The notes under the pieces: model-generated
What the model saw: the letters and a program-made list of their open reading frames with translations, nothing else
Told to the model about the DNA's origin: nothing
Databases searched by the model: none
NCBI RefSeq assembly: GCF_000764185.1
Contig: NZ_JQEC01000047.1
Span: forward strand, 1 to 64,000
DNA: 64,000 nucleotides
Reading direction: 5' to 3'
Source: Colwellia psychrerythraea
Lineage (GTDB): Bacteria > Pseudomonadota > Gammaproteobacteria > Enterobacterales > Alteromonadaceae
Position numbers and translations under genes: made by a program
Shown here: one piece after another, positions 7,875 through 18,934 of the stretch
Layout: every line of letters begins with the position of its first letter
Position numbering within the stretch: position 1 is the first letter of the stretch

Positions 7875-9083
7875 TTATTTGGAAAAAGCCGGTAGAATTC
7901 TTTTATAAACCTTGCTCAAAAAGACTTCTTCATCCCTATCATGGCCAGTAATCACAATACTTAAGTCAAGCTCTTCAACCGTAATAATGAATTGTCCACC
8001 ACCACCCCAAGCCCAACTGGCACTGTAGCTTTTATCCCCGATTGTTATATCCGTTTGATAAAAAAAGTAGCCATAAAAATAATTTTTGGGCATCCAATCA
8101 TATCCAGTAGGCGTAGTAATGCTACTTGTGGCCTTAGCTAAATAATCTGCTGAAATAAGCTGATCGCCTTGCCATTTTCCTTTATTGAGGAGCAAGCTGC
8201 CTAACTTAACCATATCCCTCGATGTCATTCTCACGCGCCAACCTGATTCGGGCAGACCACTCACTGTATGATCCTTCCAGTGATAATTTACAATCCCCAT
8301 TTTGTCGAGAAGTTCTTTCTTGATGAATTCCTGAGCGGAACCAGGCACAACGGCGTCAATCACTTGCATCACCAAACCTGGGTTGTAGTTGCCATATTTA
8401 TAGATCTGAGAGTCTGAGGTAATAGGTTTACTATGCTCAAGAAGGGATTGGACGAACCCTTGGCCTTTTAGCTTGCTAGAAGCCGTCTTTAATTCTTTGT
8501 TCTGTGCTTCACTGATGCGAAGCCCACCGTGCATGGTCAAAGCCTTATGGAGGGTGATTTTTTCTACGCCCTTAACAAACTTTGTTGGCTCTAAGTCCTT
8601 AAGAAAGCTGACTAAAGGCTTGTTTAGATCGGCCATTGTCAGATAGCCCAACTGAATAGCGCGACCCAGTATCAAGCTGGTGTAGGCTTTAACGGCTGAT
8701 GCTTGGCCGTGTGGTAGGTTGACGCGGCCGCGTCGGTAATAAGATTCAAACAATAACTTGCCCTTGTAGGTGATAAGCAGACTGTCGTAGGGACTGTGTT
8801 TACTTTCGGCTATTTCCTCGGCAAGCTTGACAATCATGTCACTATTGCCGCCATCTACACCCAATTCACCCACTTGAACAGCGTCTTTTCTATCCGCTGG
8901 TGTTGTATCGATAAAGGCTTTTTCCAGATAGGGAAGGTCCCGCACTGAGATCTTGGCATCGGCGGCTGTGGCCTCTGGTGCTAGGTCATTATTTCCTCCG
9001 ACGATTTTTCCAGCGGCGGCAACGGAAAATCCGCTTAAAAAAACGACGGAGAGTAAAATTTTGAAACTTAAATTGATGCTCAT
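7875..9083 (-). CDS. serine hydrolase of the class C beta-lactamase fold
   Basis: 402 residues. A signal peptide (SFKILLSVVFLSGFSVAAAG) is followed after ~100 residues by a beta-lactamase/PBP-like domain with the nucleophile motif SAVK (SxxK), the second motif YGN (IYKYGNYNPGL) and a late WAWGGGGQFI region in place of KTG. Relatives include esterases, D-amino-acid peptidases and 6-aminohexanoate-dimer-hydrolase-like enzymes, so a beta-lactam target should not be assumed. The ribosome binding site AGAGGAT precedes ATG 9083. Its 152-bp leader is shared with the gene at 3900, and an attC-like site follows it. It is the only intact gene on this strand between 1 and 10.7 kb. Confidence 0.85.
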   Translation of the reverse strand: MSINLSFKILLSVVFLSGFSVAAAGKIVGGNNDLAPEATAADAKISVRDLPYLEKAFIDTTPADRKDAVQVGELGVDGGNSDMIVKLAEEIAESKHSPYDSLLITYKGKLLFESYYRRGRVNLPHGQASAVKAYTSLILGRAIQLGYLTMADLNKPLVSFLKDLEPTKFVKGVEKITLHKALTMHGGLRISEAQNKELKTASSKLKGQGFVQSLLEHSKPITSDSQIYKYGNYNPGLVMQVIDAVVPGSAQEFIKKELLDKMGIVNYHWKDHTVSGLPESGWRVRMTSRDMVKLGSLLLNKGKWQGDQLISADYLAKATSSITTPTGYDWMPKNYFYGYFFYQTDITIGDKSYSASWAWGGGGQFIITVEELDLSIVITGHDRDEEVFLSKVYKRILPAFSK

Positions 9084-9497
9084 AGGTATCCTATCCTCTA
9101 GGTATAAAACAATTAATTGTGCTATTTATCTTTATTTTGAAATCAACGAATTATTTAACATTCGTTTGAATGTGATTGAATTAGCGGTCAATTTAACCAA
9201 TTTGGTTTCAAAACACCTGACGTCCTCATGACTTTTAGATGATTTTTTTCTGACGGTAATAATCAACTTATTAGATGCATATAACGGTTATTATGGGGGC
9301 TTCTAAGTAATATGATAAAAGTGATTGATTAGAAAATATAGGGTAAAAACGTTGATGTAAGTGTCTTGTGTGCAACAAAGTGATCGTTACAAGTGAACAT
9401 TGAACGCCGGCTATGGTGGCGAAGCGGACTATTTACTGTGATAAATAGGAGTCTAAACTAGGTCGGCTTTGTGTCTTGAGTTTAAATGGTAAAAATT
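9084..9497. other. gene-less stretch with shared leader module
   Basis: Bases 9135-9286 are the leader module of the minus-strand hydrolase. Bases 9300-9497 lead into the broken barrel gene and show no intact frame. Confidence 0.5.
9135..9286 (-). repeat. 152-bp shared leader module, copy 2 (inverted)
   Basis: On the minus strand it starts CGTTATATGCATCTAATAAG and ends GATTTCAAAA. It is aligned end to end with 3736-3887; see that entry. The similarity stops about 50 bases before the hydrolase start. Confidence 0.75.
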
Positions 9498-9990
9498 ATC
9501 CTTACCCCACAAGCAAATAATACGGTTGGTTTATATCTGGGCGGCCAAATTTGGCAAAGAGAAGTAAGTGGTGTTTTTGGTGAAAAAACACTCTAATTGA
9601 TGTTAATTTAAAAAAAGAACAGCAAAGTAACTACTTTATTGCCGTTGTACACCCTGATCCTTTGCTACCTAATGTACGCATTTCACGTACCAAGCTTGAT
9701 ACCACAGGTAAAACTAACGAATTTGAGTCGATGGTGTATGTTACCACTAACATTAGTTTGCCATTGACGGGTCTAAGTGCATTTGCTCAGGGTGATTTTT
9801 ATTAATAGATGACCATTCACTTTATGACTATCAAGTTGGCCTAAGTTATGATTTAGTTGATAATCGTAGAGTGGGTTTAAACCTGAGCTTAGGATATAGG
9901 GTCGTGAAAATGGAATTTGAAAATTTAGACTCTTTATTTACCGAACTTGAATTTTAAGGTACTTTTGTCGGCGTGATTGTACGCTTTTAA
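9498..9990 (+). pseudogene. decayed outer-membrane beta-barrel protein (TIGR04219-like)
   Basis: Three frames in succession encode pieces of one barrel family: NTVGLYLGGQIWQREVSGVF, then LIDVNLKKEQQSNYFIAVVH with LPNVRISRTKLDTTGKTNEF and LPLTGLSAFAQGDF, then DDHSLYDYQVGLSYDLVDN and FVGVIVRF. I see a frameshift near 9588, an internal deletion near 9725, another frameshift near 9802 and an in-frame TAA at about 9955 where Lys is expected. The signal peptide is also gone. The fragments match my memory of the TIGR04219 outer-membrane barrel family. It is clearly non-functional. Confidence 0.75.
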
Positions 9991-10008
9991 AAAGGCTCCA
10001 TGGGGCTT

Positions 10009-10036
10009 TTAGCTAATGTCTGCAATGTGGTGTTTT
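10009..10036 (+). repeat. fragment of the GTTATC-anchored repeat, copy E
   Basis: TTAGCTAATGTCTGCAATGT followed by GGTG matches the middle of copies A and B; the GTTATC end is missing. Confidence 0.4.
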
Positions 10037-10147
10037 CTGAAATTTTTCTGAGTTGAAAAGCTAATAGCAGGTATTCTTTTAACCGTAGCTATACTGTGTA
10101 GGTTGACTGTTTTGTGTTAGCCGTAATTTGTAAGGGAGCCGAAAGCA

Positions 10148-10723
10148 ATGATCAACCCGTTGATTATTTCAATACTGGGGTATTTAAGAAAGCAGAACAG
10201 CTCTTGTTCGCTGGTTGATTTAGTGGCTCTTTGTCAGCAAGACTTTCGTTCGCTTATTTTAAAGGATGTTGATGCTCAGGTAGTCATTTTCCAAAAGAAT
10301 TTTTTTGTTATGAATGCGCTTTATCAAATTCAACGTGATATTCAAACAGAGGGATTTTTACTTACTATTTTTCCATTAGAAATCTGTTTGATTCCGAATT
10401 GTGCAGGAGCTAAAAATACACTAACCACGCGCGACACTGATCTGGCTCACTACTACTTGGACTGGTCTAATTTGAATAACATCACTGTTGAAGAGGTTGA
10501 GACACTCTTTTCTAGCTTTTGGCAAAGATATCGCGCTGTAGATGATATTGATGCTGCTCTGACTACTCTTGGGCTCGATCAAGGTGTGGATTGGCTTGAG
10601 ATACGTCAGGCTTACCAAAAGAAAATTATTATTAGTCATCCTGATAAAGGCGGTTGTGCAGATGACTTTATCGAAACCCGAGCAGCCTATGAGATTTTAA
10701 GATACAGTTACCATAGAACTTGA
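10148..10723 (+). CDS. DnaJ-related protein with C-terminal J domain
   Basis: 191 residues. The first ~125 match the DNAJ_related N-terminal domain type (NPLIISILGYLRKQ, FFVMNALYQIQRDIQ, YYLDWSNLNNITVEEVE). The last ~55 are a J domain with the diagnostic HPD tripeptide (IISHPDKGGCADDF). J proteins stimulate the ATPase of an Hsp70 partner; none is encoded nearby. The ribosome binding site GGGAG lies before ATG 10148. The layout equals the usual short chromosomal family, so it may mark the edge of the accessory region. Confidence 0.85.
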   Translation: MINPLIISILGYLRKQNSSCSLVDLVALCQQDFRSLILKDVDAQVVIFQKNFFVMNALYQIQRDIQTEGFLLTIFPLEICLIPNCAGAKNTLTTRDTDLAHYYLDWSNLNNITVEEVETLFSSFWQRYRAVDDIDAALTTLGLDQGVDWLEIRQAYQKKIIISHPDKGGCADDFIETRAAYEILRYSYHRT

Positions 10724-10770
10724 TGTTTATTTCTTATCTCTTAATTCTTACCCCTTATCCAGAGTTCTGC

Positions 10771-11397
10771 TTAGGTACTAACGTTTATTGTCCGTTGTAT
10801 TGATGTCTGACTAATATTAACCTCTTTTTCAATCTCTCGTGATGTTAAGCCCTCACCATGTAACTTCATTATCTGTAAATGAATAACCTCGGTAATAACA
10901 TTAGGCAGGCCAAAAGCAGCAGCATAACCATTTTTACGTTCTTTCTTTTTAGCAATGAACGGCCTATTTGTGGGGAGGGCTGGTTTTCTTGTTGTATGAG
11001 CTACGGAAGCCATTGATGTAATTGGTTCAGGCATTACAGCAGGTATTACTGCAGGTATTGGTGCTGTTTTCTTATGTTCAACCAGTAGCGGTATTGCTTT
11101 ACTTAATGCTTTTTCTACAGCGCGTGTAATGATATCTTCAAGTTCATCATGTGTTAATTTAATGATGTTGTTTTTTTTAGATGACTTCACTGTGACATGC
11201 TGTGACTTTTTATCTATTTTCTTTAACGACACCTTAGATAATGCACCAAAAACACGTATTAATTCAGTAGTATCAATTTGTGGTTTGCCTAAGGTATTAG
11301 CTACCATTGTTAGCTTTCCGTTAGCTATGTATCGCTGAATTGTTCTTCGTGACTTCTTTACTAGTAATGCGCTATCAGTGATATTGTGAATAGCCAT
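10771..11397 (-). CDS. plasmid-like DNA-binding protein with two helix-turn-helix motifs
   Basis: 208 residues. The N-terminal ~50 residues form a helix-turn-helix with a DNA-invertase-like flavour (DSALLVKKSRRTIQRYIANG, then IDTTELIRVFG), a pattern I associate with small proteins beside plasmid replication genes. A Lys-rich linker and a helical segment follow. The last ~35 residues form a second helix-turn-helix (GLTSREIEKEVNISQTSIQR) like the C-terminal domain of Hin-type resolvases, but no catalytic domain is present. It may be a regulator left by an integrated plasmid. Function is inferred from motifs only. Confidence 0.55.
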   Translation of the reverse strand: MAIHNITDSALLVKKSRRTIQRYIANGKLTMVANTLGKPQIDTTELIRVFGALSKVSLKKIDKKSQHVTVKSSKKNNIIKLTHDELEDIITRAVEKALSKAIPLLVEHKKTAPIPAVIPAVMPEPITSMASVAHTTRKPALPTNRPFIAKKKERKNGYAAAFGLPNVITEVIHLQIMKLHGEGLTSREIEKEVNISQTSIQRTINVST

Positions 11398-11855
11398 ACG
11401 ACACCTTTTATATTGTTATTTTACTGCGACATATTAGAGACTTTGATGGGAGGTTAGTCAATACTGGATAAAAGAAAATCAATACTAATTTTTGGATTCA
11501 TTGCTATAAATCAATCACACAGCTTTTAGTTTCTACTTTTAGGTATACAGTCCGAAAGTAAACATTAAATATACAAGGAGAGTAGTGTCCGTTGACGTAT
11601 TTAAACATCCAGTTAGTTGAGATGGATTTGGTTCACAAAAATGGACCAATTTGTGGCAGCTACAGCTCTTTGAGTTTAACTTTAGAAAATTAATATCTCA
11701 AAAATATCGAAACGGCTTTGGCATACTCATTGTTGACCTAAGATATTGAAAAAATCAATGTATCCTTAGACCGAACAACTGACACAAGGTAACATCATAT
11801 TCATAATTTATTCTCAGATGTTAAACTAGCTTTAATATTTTTGTGGTAACTCTTT
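11398..11855. other. gene-less stretch between divergent regulators
   Basis: No credible frame. It holds the promoters of the flanking genes. Bases 11635-11715 (GTGGCAGCTACAGCTCTTTG and an AT-rich tail) faintly resemble the tail of repeat copy A at 455-530. Confidence 0.4.
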
Positions 11856-12452
11856 ATGCACTCCCAAACATTTAATTTTTTCTTTAAGTTTTTTAAAAAT
11901 CTCGATGTTGAAACTGAAACTATTGAAAAGGCTGGCTCCAAATTAAAACTTATGGAACTTGAATCTTCGCAAGTGCTTTTGCATCAAGGTGAGTCTCAGC
12001 TATACGGATATTTAATTATTTCAGGAGTTCTGAGGGCTTGTTATTTTTCCGATATTGGTAGTGAGCGTTGCAAAGAATACTATTTTCAAGGAGAAATGAG
12101 TTTTTTGTACTCTGCTTGGTTAACTAATTCGCCTGCAAATTATCAGATTGATACGCTAAAACCATCGAAAGTTATACGCATACCTTTAGAGATATTAAAC
12201 TCTAAAGGTTGGCAGTCAGCCAAATTAAATTTGTTGAAGCAACAACTTCTCTATAAGGAAGAAAAAGAGGTTTTTCTACTTCTGAAAAACCCTGAGGAGA
12301 GGTATCTTCATATGGTTAAATATTCTCCAATATGGTTAGGCAGACTTAACGATGTTCAATTATCGGCTTATATTGGTATAAGTCCCATTAGCTTGTCTAG
12401 AATAAAAAGTAGGATTAAAAAAACATCTAAAGAGTTTAAAAACTTAACTTAA
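11856..12452 (+). CDS. Crp/Fnr-family transcriptional regulator
   Basis: 198 residues. An N-terminal cyclic-nucleotide-binding-type beta barrel (ESSQVLLHQGESQLYGYLIISGVLRAC...YYFQGEMSFLYSAWL) is followed by a long helix and a C-terminal winged helix (LNDVQLSAYIGISPISLSRI). The phosphate-binding RxS of true Crp is not evident and there are no Fnr-type Cys clusters, so the ligand is unknown. The membrane-protein gene at 12523 follows after 70 bases in the same direction and may be co-transcribed. Confidence 0.85.
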   Translation: MHSQTFNFFFKFFKNLDVETETIEKAGSKLKLMELESSQVLLHQGESQLYGYLIISGVLRACYFSDIGSERCKEYYFQGEMSFLYSAWLTNSPANYQIDTLKPSKVIRIPLEILNSKGWQSAKLNLLKQQLLYKEEKEVFLLLKNPEERYLHMVKYSPIWLGRLNDVQLSAYIGISPISLSRIKSRIKKTSKEFKNLT

Positions 12453-12522
12453 GTTAATTCCTTGAGGCCTATTAAATTACATAATCACTCATAATTCAAA
12501 CCCGTTTTATGAGGAAACTACA

Positions 12523-13038
12523 TTGTCAGTGTTTATTTTGTCACAGCTACTAATTCTGGTAGCTATATTTTTTGATTTAGCGTCATTTCAATTTAAGAAA
12601 CGCAAACAAATAGTTAGCTGCTTATGTGTCGCAGGTACTTTAATTTTTAGTCATTTTATCTTGCTCGAGCAATGGCCTGCTGCAGGGTTAATGTTGATTG
12701 CAACCACCAGATATTTCGTTAGTATTTTTACAACTTCAAAGTGTGTAATGTTAGTTTTTATATTTTGCTCATTAATAGTGTTTATATTTACTTTTATGGG
12801 AGTTATTAGCTTTCTATGCTTTACGGGCTCCGTATTTCAAACGGTTGCTTCTTTTAGTAAAAATGATAAAACATTAAGGCAACTAATGATTATTGGAACA
12901 AGTTTTTGGTTATTGCATAATTTTATTGTTAACTCTCCTGCGGCGGTCGTTATGGAAGCTTTATTTATTAGTAGTAATATAGTTGGTTATTACCGATTTT
13001 ATGTAAGACCTGCGCGAAAATCATTAACAAGTAATTAG
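12523..13038 (+). CDS. YgjV-family inner-membrane protein
   Basis: 171 residues, almost wholly hydrophobic, with about six membrane segments and the family pattern VAIFFDLASFQFKKRKQIV...ATTRYFVSIFT...FWLLHNFIVNSPAAVVMEAL. Function of the YgjV family is unknown. The start is TTG 12523, supported by GAGGA at 12511-12515 with a 7-base spacer; no ATG fits. It forms a likely two-gene unit with the Crp/Fnr gene. Confidence 0.8.
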   Translation: MSVFILSQLLILVAIFFDLASFQFKKRKQIVSCLCVAGTLIFSHFILLEQWPAAGLMLIATTRYFVSIFTTSKCVMLVFIFCSLIVFIFTFMGVISFLCFTGSVFQTVASFSKNDKTLRQLMIIGTSFWLLHNFIVNSPAAVVMEALFISSNIVGYYRFYVRPARKSLTSN

Positions 13039-13154
13039 AATCTTAATATGAACTAGCTACTGGCGACTGATGGCAAAAAACGTGCTTTTGAGGAGATTTT
13101 AAATAAATGTGGTTAGAGCCAACTTAAAGACTCCGAACTCCATCTCAGTGAATA

Positions 13155-13177
13155 GATACTTTACTTGGTAAAGTATC
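13155..13177. terminator. stem-loop after the YgjV gene
   Basis: A perfect 10-bp stem (GATACTTTAC / GTAAAGTATC) with a 3-base loop. No T-run follows, so it may be a weak terminator or an operator-like dyad. Confidence 0.35.
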
Positions 13178-13222
13178 AGTCAATCTGATTTCTGGATAGC
13201 GAGGACTGCCGTTTAACGTGGC

Positions 13223-13290
13223 GTTATTGATACAAAACCTGAACAGCTGGACACCTCAACCAACGATGATCGCAGTATGATACTTACATT
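13223..13290 (+). repeat. GTTATC-anchored intergenic repeat, copy F (degenerate)
   Basis: GTTATTGATACAAAACCTGA, then a diverged tail. It is the rightmost copy I can find and marks a plausible right boundary of the cassette-like region. Confidence 0.4.
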
Positions 13291-13331
13291 CCAAGGTAAT
13301 GCCTGAAAGTGCCATTTTTTAACATTGTATT

Positions 13332-13889
13332 TTAAGTTTTTATCTTAGCAATTTTATATAAATACACTGGGGACTTATAGAAGTCATCGAGTTGTATGGT
13401 TTTACTCGCTTGGAATGACGGTAGGGCGAAATTATTGCTTATAAGGTAATCCACACCTGCTTGTTCTTGTTGTAGTTTATCGCTGATTTTTGCCATCGCG
13501 TGTGGAAATAAATAACACACTAATACCGAGGCTGAAGATAGGTCTATTTGATAGAAGTTCTGTCGATGTAGGGTAAGGTTTTTTAAGCCTAAAAACTTCT
13601 TAATTAAGTTTGATATTAGCCAAGGCAGGTAAGATAGTTCATACCCGATAATTTGCCGATGAGGATATCGTTTGGCAATACGTATAACAAAGTTGCCCCA
13701 GCCACTACCCAGGTCAATTATGGTGCCAGAGCCAGTTTCATCGGCTAGTTGCATCATTGCTAGATAAGCTTTATTAGAGCTTGGCATTGGGGATATGCCT
13801 AAACTTACAGTGGTATAGATAATAGATACTGTTACGGCTGACACTATTAGCGCAAAAAATAGGGTTAAAAAGATATCAAATGTAAGCAA
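13332..13889 (-). CDS. class I SAM-dependent methyltransferase, membrane-anchored
   Basis: 185 residues. One N-terminal membrane segment (FDIFLTLFFALIVSAVTVSIIY) anchors a Rossmann-type methyltransferase domain with SAM motif I IIDLGSGWGNFVIRIA, an acidic motif II residue (IGYELSYLPW) and a later SASVLVCYLFPHAM strand. The substrate is unknown; small anchored methyltransferases of this type resemble those acting on lipids or quinones. It lies alone after the cassette region, with about 95 bases to the LysR gene upstream on the same strand. Confidence 0.75.
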   Translation of the reverse strand: MLTFDIFLTLFFALIVSAVTVSIIYTTVSLGISPMPSSNKAYLAMMQLADETGSGTIIDLGSGWGNFVIRIAKRYPHRQIIGYELSYLPWLISNLIKKFLGLKNLTLHRQNFYQIDLSSASVLVCYLFPHAMAKISDKLQQEQAGVDYLISNNFALPSFQASKTIQLDDFYKSPVYLYKIAKIKT

Positions 13890-13984
13890 AGGAAATTCTC
13901 CAACGGGAAAGGTTAGTTTTCAGAATAGACACTATTTCACCTGTATTTTCTATTATTTTTTCAATTGTTTTTTTAATTATGTTT

Positions 13985-14896
13985 TCAACTCTGTTTCAAC
14001 TCTGTTTCAACTATATTTTCTAGCAGAAAATCTAAGAAAACTCGGGTTTTAACCGATACCATTTCTCGCTTTAAATAAATGGCATAGGTCGAGCTGAGCT
14101 CTTCATAAGGGCTAAAAGTATATTTCGGCATAACGTGAACCAATGAGCCATCTTTTAGCTCTTTTCTAACAGCCCAGAGCGGCATTAACGTTAGCCCACC
14201 ACCATTTAAAACTAGCTGTTTTTGACCATTCACCGAGTTAACAGAAATAGTATTTTTAATGGCTAATTTTGTTCTTTGTTTAGCCATTAAATACCAATCT
14301 TGCCAACGAGAATAACTGTAGCGAATACATTGATGATCTATTAGCTCTTCAGGGCTCTGTGGTGTGCCTTTGTTTGCTAAATATTGCGGACTAGCGCAGA
14401 GGAAAAAGTTATTGAGAGATAAGTGTTTGGCTATCATAGTGGAATCAACTAAACGTCCGCTGCGAATAGCAACATCTATATTTTCTTCAACAAGGTCAAC
14501 CACGCGCTCAGTTAATTCTAGTTTGATATCAATATCTGGATACAGCAACATAAATTTTGGCATTAATGGCAGCACAATGCTTTCACCAAAACCTACAGTC
14601 ATGCTTATTTTTAGTTTTCCTTTCGGTTTTTCGTGTAGGTCATTAACTGCTTTTTTAGCCTCATCAAACTCAGATACAATGCGCTGAGAATACTCATAAT
14701 ACTTTTGACCCGCTTCAGTTAAGCCTGTATTTCGAGTAGTTTTATTTAATAAACGTACACCAAGTTCCTGCTCAAGTACTGCCAATTGCCTTGAAATAGA
14801 GGAGGGTTGGACATCAAATATTCGACTCGCCTCTGAAATACTGCCAGTTTCCACCACACAGTTAAAATACAGTAATCGATTTAATGAACTCATCAT
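13985..14896 (-). CDS. LysR-family transcriptional regulator
   Basis: 303 residues. The N-terminal winged helix (LLYFNCVVETGSISEASRIF, QPSSISRQLAVLEQELGVRL) and the periplasmic-binding-protein-like effector domain (residues ~90-295) are complete. It is divergently transcribed from the oxidoreductase gene at 15128 with ~230 bases between, the classical arrangement for a LysR regulator and its target. The effector is unknown. Confidence 0.9.
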   Translation of the reverse strand: MMSSLNRLLYFNCVVETGSISEASRIFDVQPSSISRQLAVLEQELGVRLLNKTTRNTGLTEAGQKYYEYSQRIVSEFDEAKKAVNDLHEKPKGKLKISMTVGFGESIVLPLMPKFMLLYPDIDIKLELTERVVDLVEENIDVAIRSGRLVDSTMIAKHLSLNNFFLCASPQYLANKGTPQSPEELIDHQCIRYSYSRWQDWYLMAKQRTKLAIKNTISVNSVNGQKQLVLNGGGLTLMPLWAVRKELKDGSLVHVMPKYTFSPYEELSSTYAIYLKREMVSVKTRVFLDFLLENIVETELKQS

Positions 14897-15127
14897 TATT
14901 CCTCTCAGTGTTGGCTCTTAAACAAGGCCTGTTAAATAAGGACTCTTAGACACTTACTCTTATTGTTCATTACTTTAACTTTGCGTTGCTTTAAAAGCAA
15001 AAGTGATTTGTCAGTTGGGTAATGGTTTGTCTTGTTGGCAAGGCATAATATGGCCGCACTTAAACGAGCAAGCAAGTTGATTACCTTAGAAAGTACATAA
15101 ATAAATTACAGCTACAGAGAGAAATAT

Positions 15128-16105
15128 ATGAAAGCAATGATCATTAAAGAAATAGGCAGCACAGACGTTTTTCAACTTGTTGAAAAAGCAATACCAATCG
15201 TTAAATCGGGCCATATGATAGTCGCAGTGAAAGCAACAAGCGTAAATCCAATTGATACTATGTTACGTTCAATTGAGCTGCCTTGGTCGGTAAATTTACC
15301 GGAAATTTTGCACGGTGATGTTGCCGGTATTGTTAGTGAAATAGGGGAAGGTGTTACTGATTTTAACGTCGGTGATGAAGTTTATGGCATGGCTGGTGGT
15401 ATTAACGGTGTTGACGGTGCTTTAGCTGAATTTATGTTGGTTGATGCCCGTTTGATGGCTAAAAAACCTAAAAAATTAACCATGAAACAAGCTGCCGCTC
15501 TGCCATTAGTGGCGATCACTGCTTATGAAGCGCTGGTAGGAAAAATGAATGTGCAGACAGGTGACATGGTACTTATTCATGGCGCGACTGGCGGCGTTGG
15601 TCATATTGCGATTCAGTTAGCGAAAGTATTGGGCGCCAAGGTCACTGCAACTTATTCATCAGCTAACGAAGCACTAGCAAAAACGTTAGGCGCTGATAAC
15701 TTAGTTGATTATAAAGCAGAGTCAGTTGCCGACTACGTGCAAGCTTTTACTACTGGTGTTGGCTTTGACAAAGTTTTCGATACGGTTGCCGGCGATAACA
15801 TTGAAAAATCCTTTGAGGCAGCTAAGTTCAATGGTCATGTTGCAACAATTTTGCCTATTGCCGATCCTTTGCAAATAGCCCTTAAAAGTTTGTCATTCCA
15901 CAGTATTTTGATGCTTATTCCATTATGTCACGGCATTAACCATGAATCACATGGCCGTATCCTTACTGAAATCGCAACCTTGGTAGATGCAGGGAAAATC
16001 ACACCTATTATTGATAAAAGTGACTTTTCCATTTGGGACGTTGCCAAAGCTCATGACCACATGGCATCGGGTAAGGCGGTAGGAAAAATCACACTTACAG
16101 CATAA
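15128..16105 (+). CDS. NADPH:quinone oxidoreductase-type medium-chain dehydrogenase
   Basis: 325 residues. A GroES-like N-terminal domain (TSVNPIDTMLRS, HGDVAGIVSEIGEGV, GDEVYGMAGG) precedes a Rossmann domain with the nucleotide-binding HGATGGVGHIAIQLAKVLGA. The Cys ligands of zinc alcohol dehydrogenases are absent, so it belongs to the zinc-independent quinone oxidoreductase branch that reduces quinones or enones with NADPH. It is probably controlled by the divergent LysR gene. A strong hairpin terminator follows. Confidence 0.9.
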   Translation: MKAMIIKEIGSTDVFQLVEKAIPIVKSGHMIVAVKATSVNPIDTMLRSIELPWSVNLPEILHGDVAGIVSEIGEGVTDFNVGDEVYGMAGGINGVDGALAEFMLVDARLMAKKPKKLTMKQAAALPLVAITAYEALVGKMNVQTGDMVLIHGATGGVGHIAIQLAKVLGAKVTATYSSANEALAKTLGADNLVDYKAESVADYVQAFTTGVGFDKVFDTVAGDNIEKSFEAAKFNGHVATILPIADPLQIALKSLSFHSILMLIPLCHGINHESHGRILTEIATLVDAGKITPIIDKSDFSIWDVAKAHDHMASGKAVGKITLTA

Positions 16106-16152
16106 TTTTCTACAGGACTAAATTAAACTGAATTAGATTCAGCTTAATTTTA

Positions 16153-16187
16153 AGAAAAGGTACTAATGATTCATTAGTACCTTTTCT
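16153..16187. terminator. bidirectional intrinsic terminator
   Basis: A perfect 17-bp stem (AGAAAAGGTACTAATGA and its complement) around one base, with T-rich flanks on both strands, between convergent genes ending at 16105 and 16224. Confidence 0.85.
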
Positions 16188-16223
16188 ATTTTTATCAAAC
16201 AAAGGGTTAAATATTTATGCCAT

Positions 16224-18716
<2,493 letters not shown>

Positions 18717-18873
18717 TTAGATTTTTAATGAGCAAGTATTATTTCGCAGTTTGATGGCATAACTATGAAGCAATAAGAGTATATTGTATACCTTTTGCTT
18801 TTTTGAGAGGTGAGGGGTCTAATAGAGATAAGTGAAATGGAAAATTTAAGGGGACAATAAAAAATATAAAGAA

Positions 18874-18904
18874 AACCTGCAAGGCAGAGGAAGCCTTACA
18901 GGTT
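18874..18904 (-). terminator. intrinsic terminator of the BlaR1/BlaI unit
   Basis: A 12-bp stem with one mismatch (AACCTGCAAGGC / GCCTTACAGGTT); on the minus strand it is followed by TTTTCTTTATATTTTTT. It lies 30 bases after the end of the M56 peptidase gene. Confidence 0.75.
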
Positions 18905-18934
18905 GAACATTTTTCGCGTATCAATCACTTAGCT

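Noticed and set aside
7875..9083. True class C beta-lactamase
   Set aside because: SxxK and YxN motifs are present but KTG is not, and the long N-terminal extension is that of esterase/amidase relatives; resistance cannot be inferred.
8953..9231. 92-codon plus-strand frame across the start of the serine hydrolase gene
   Set aside because: Antisense to a clear signal peptide and leader module; no start signal.
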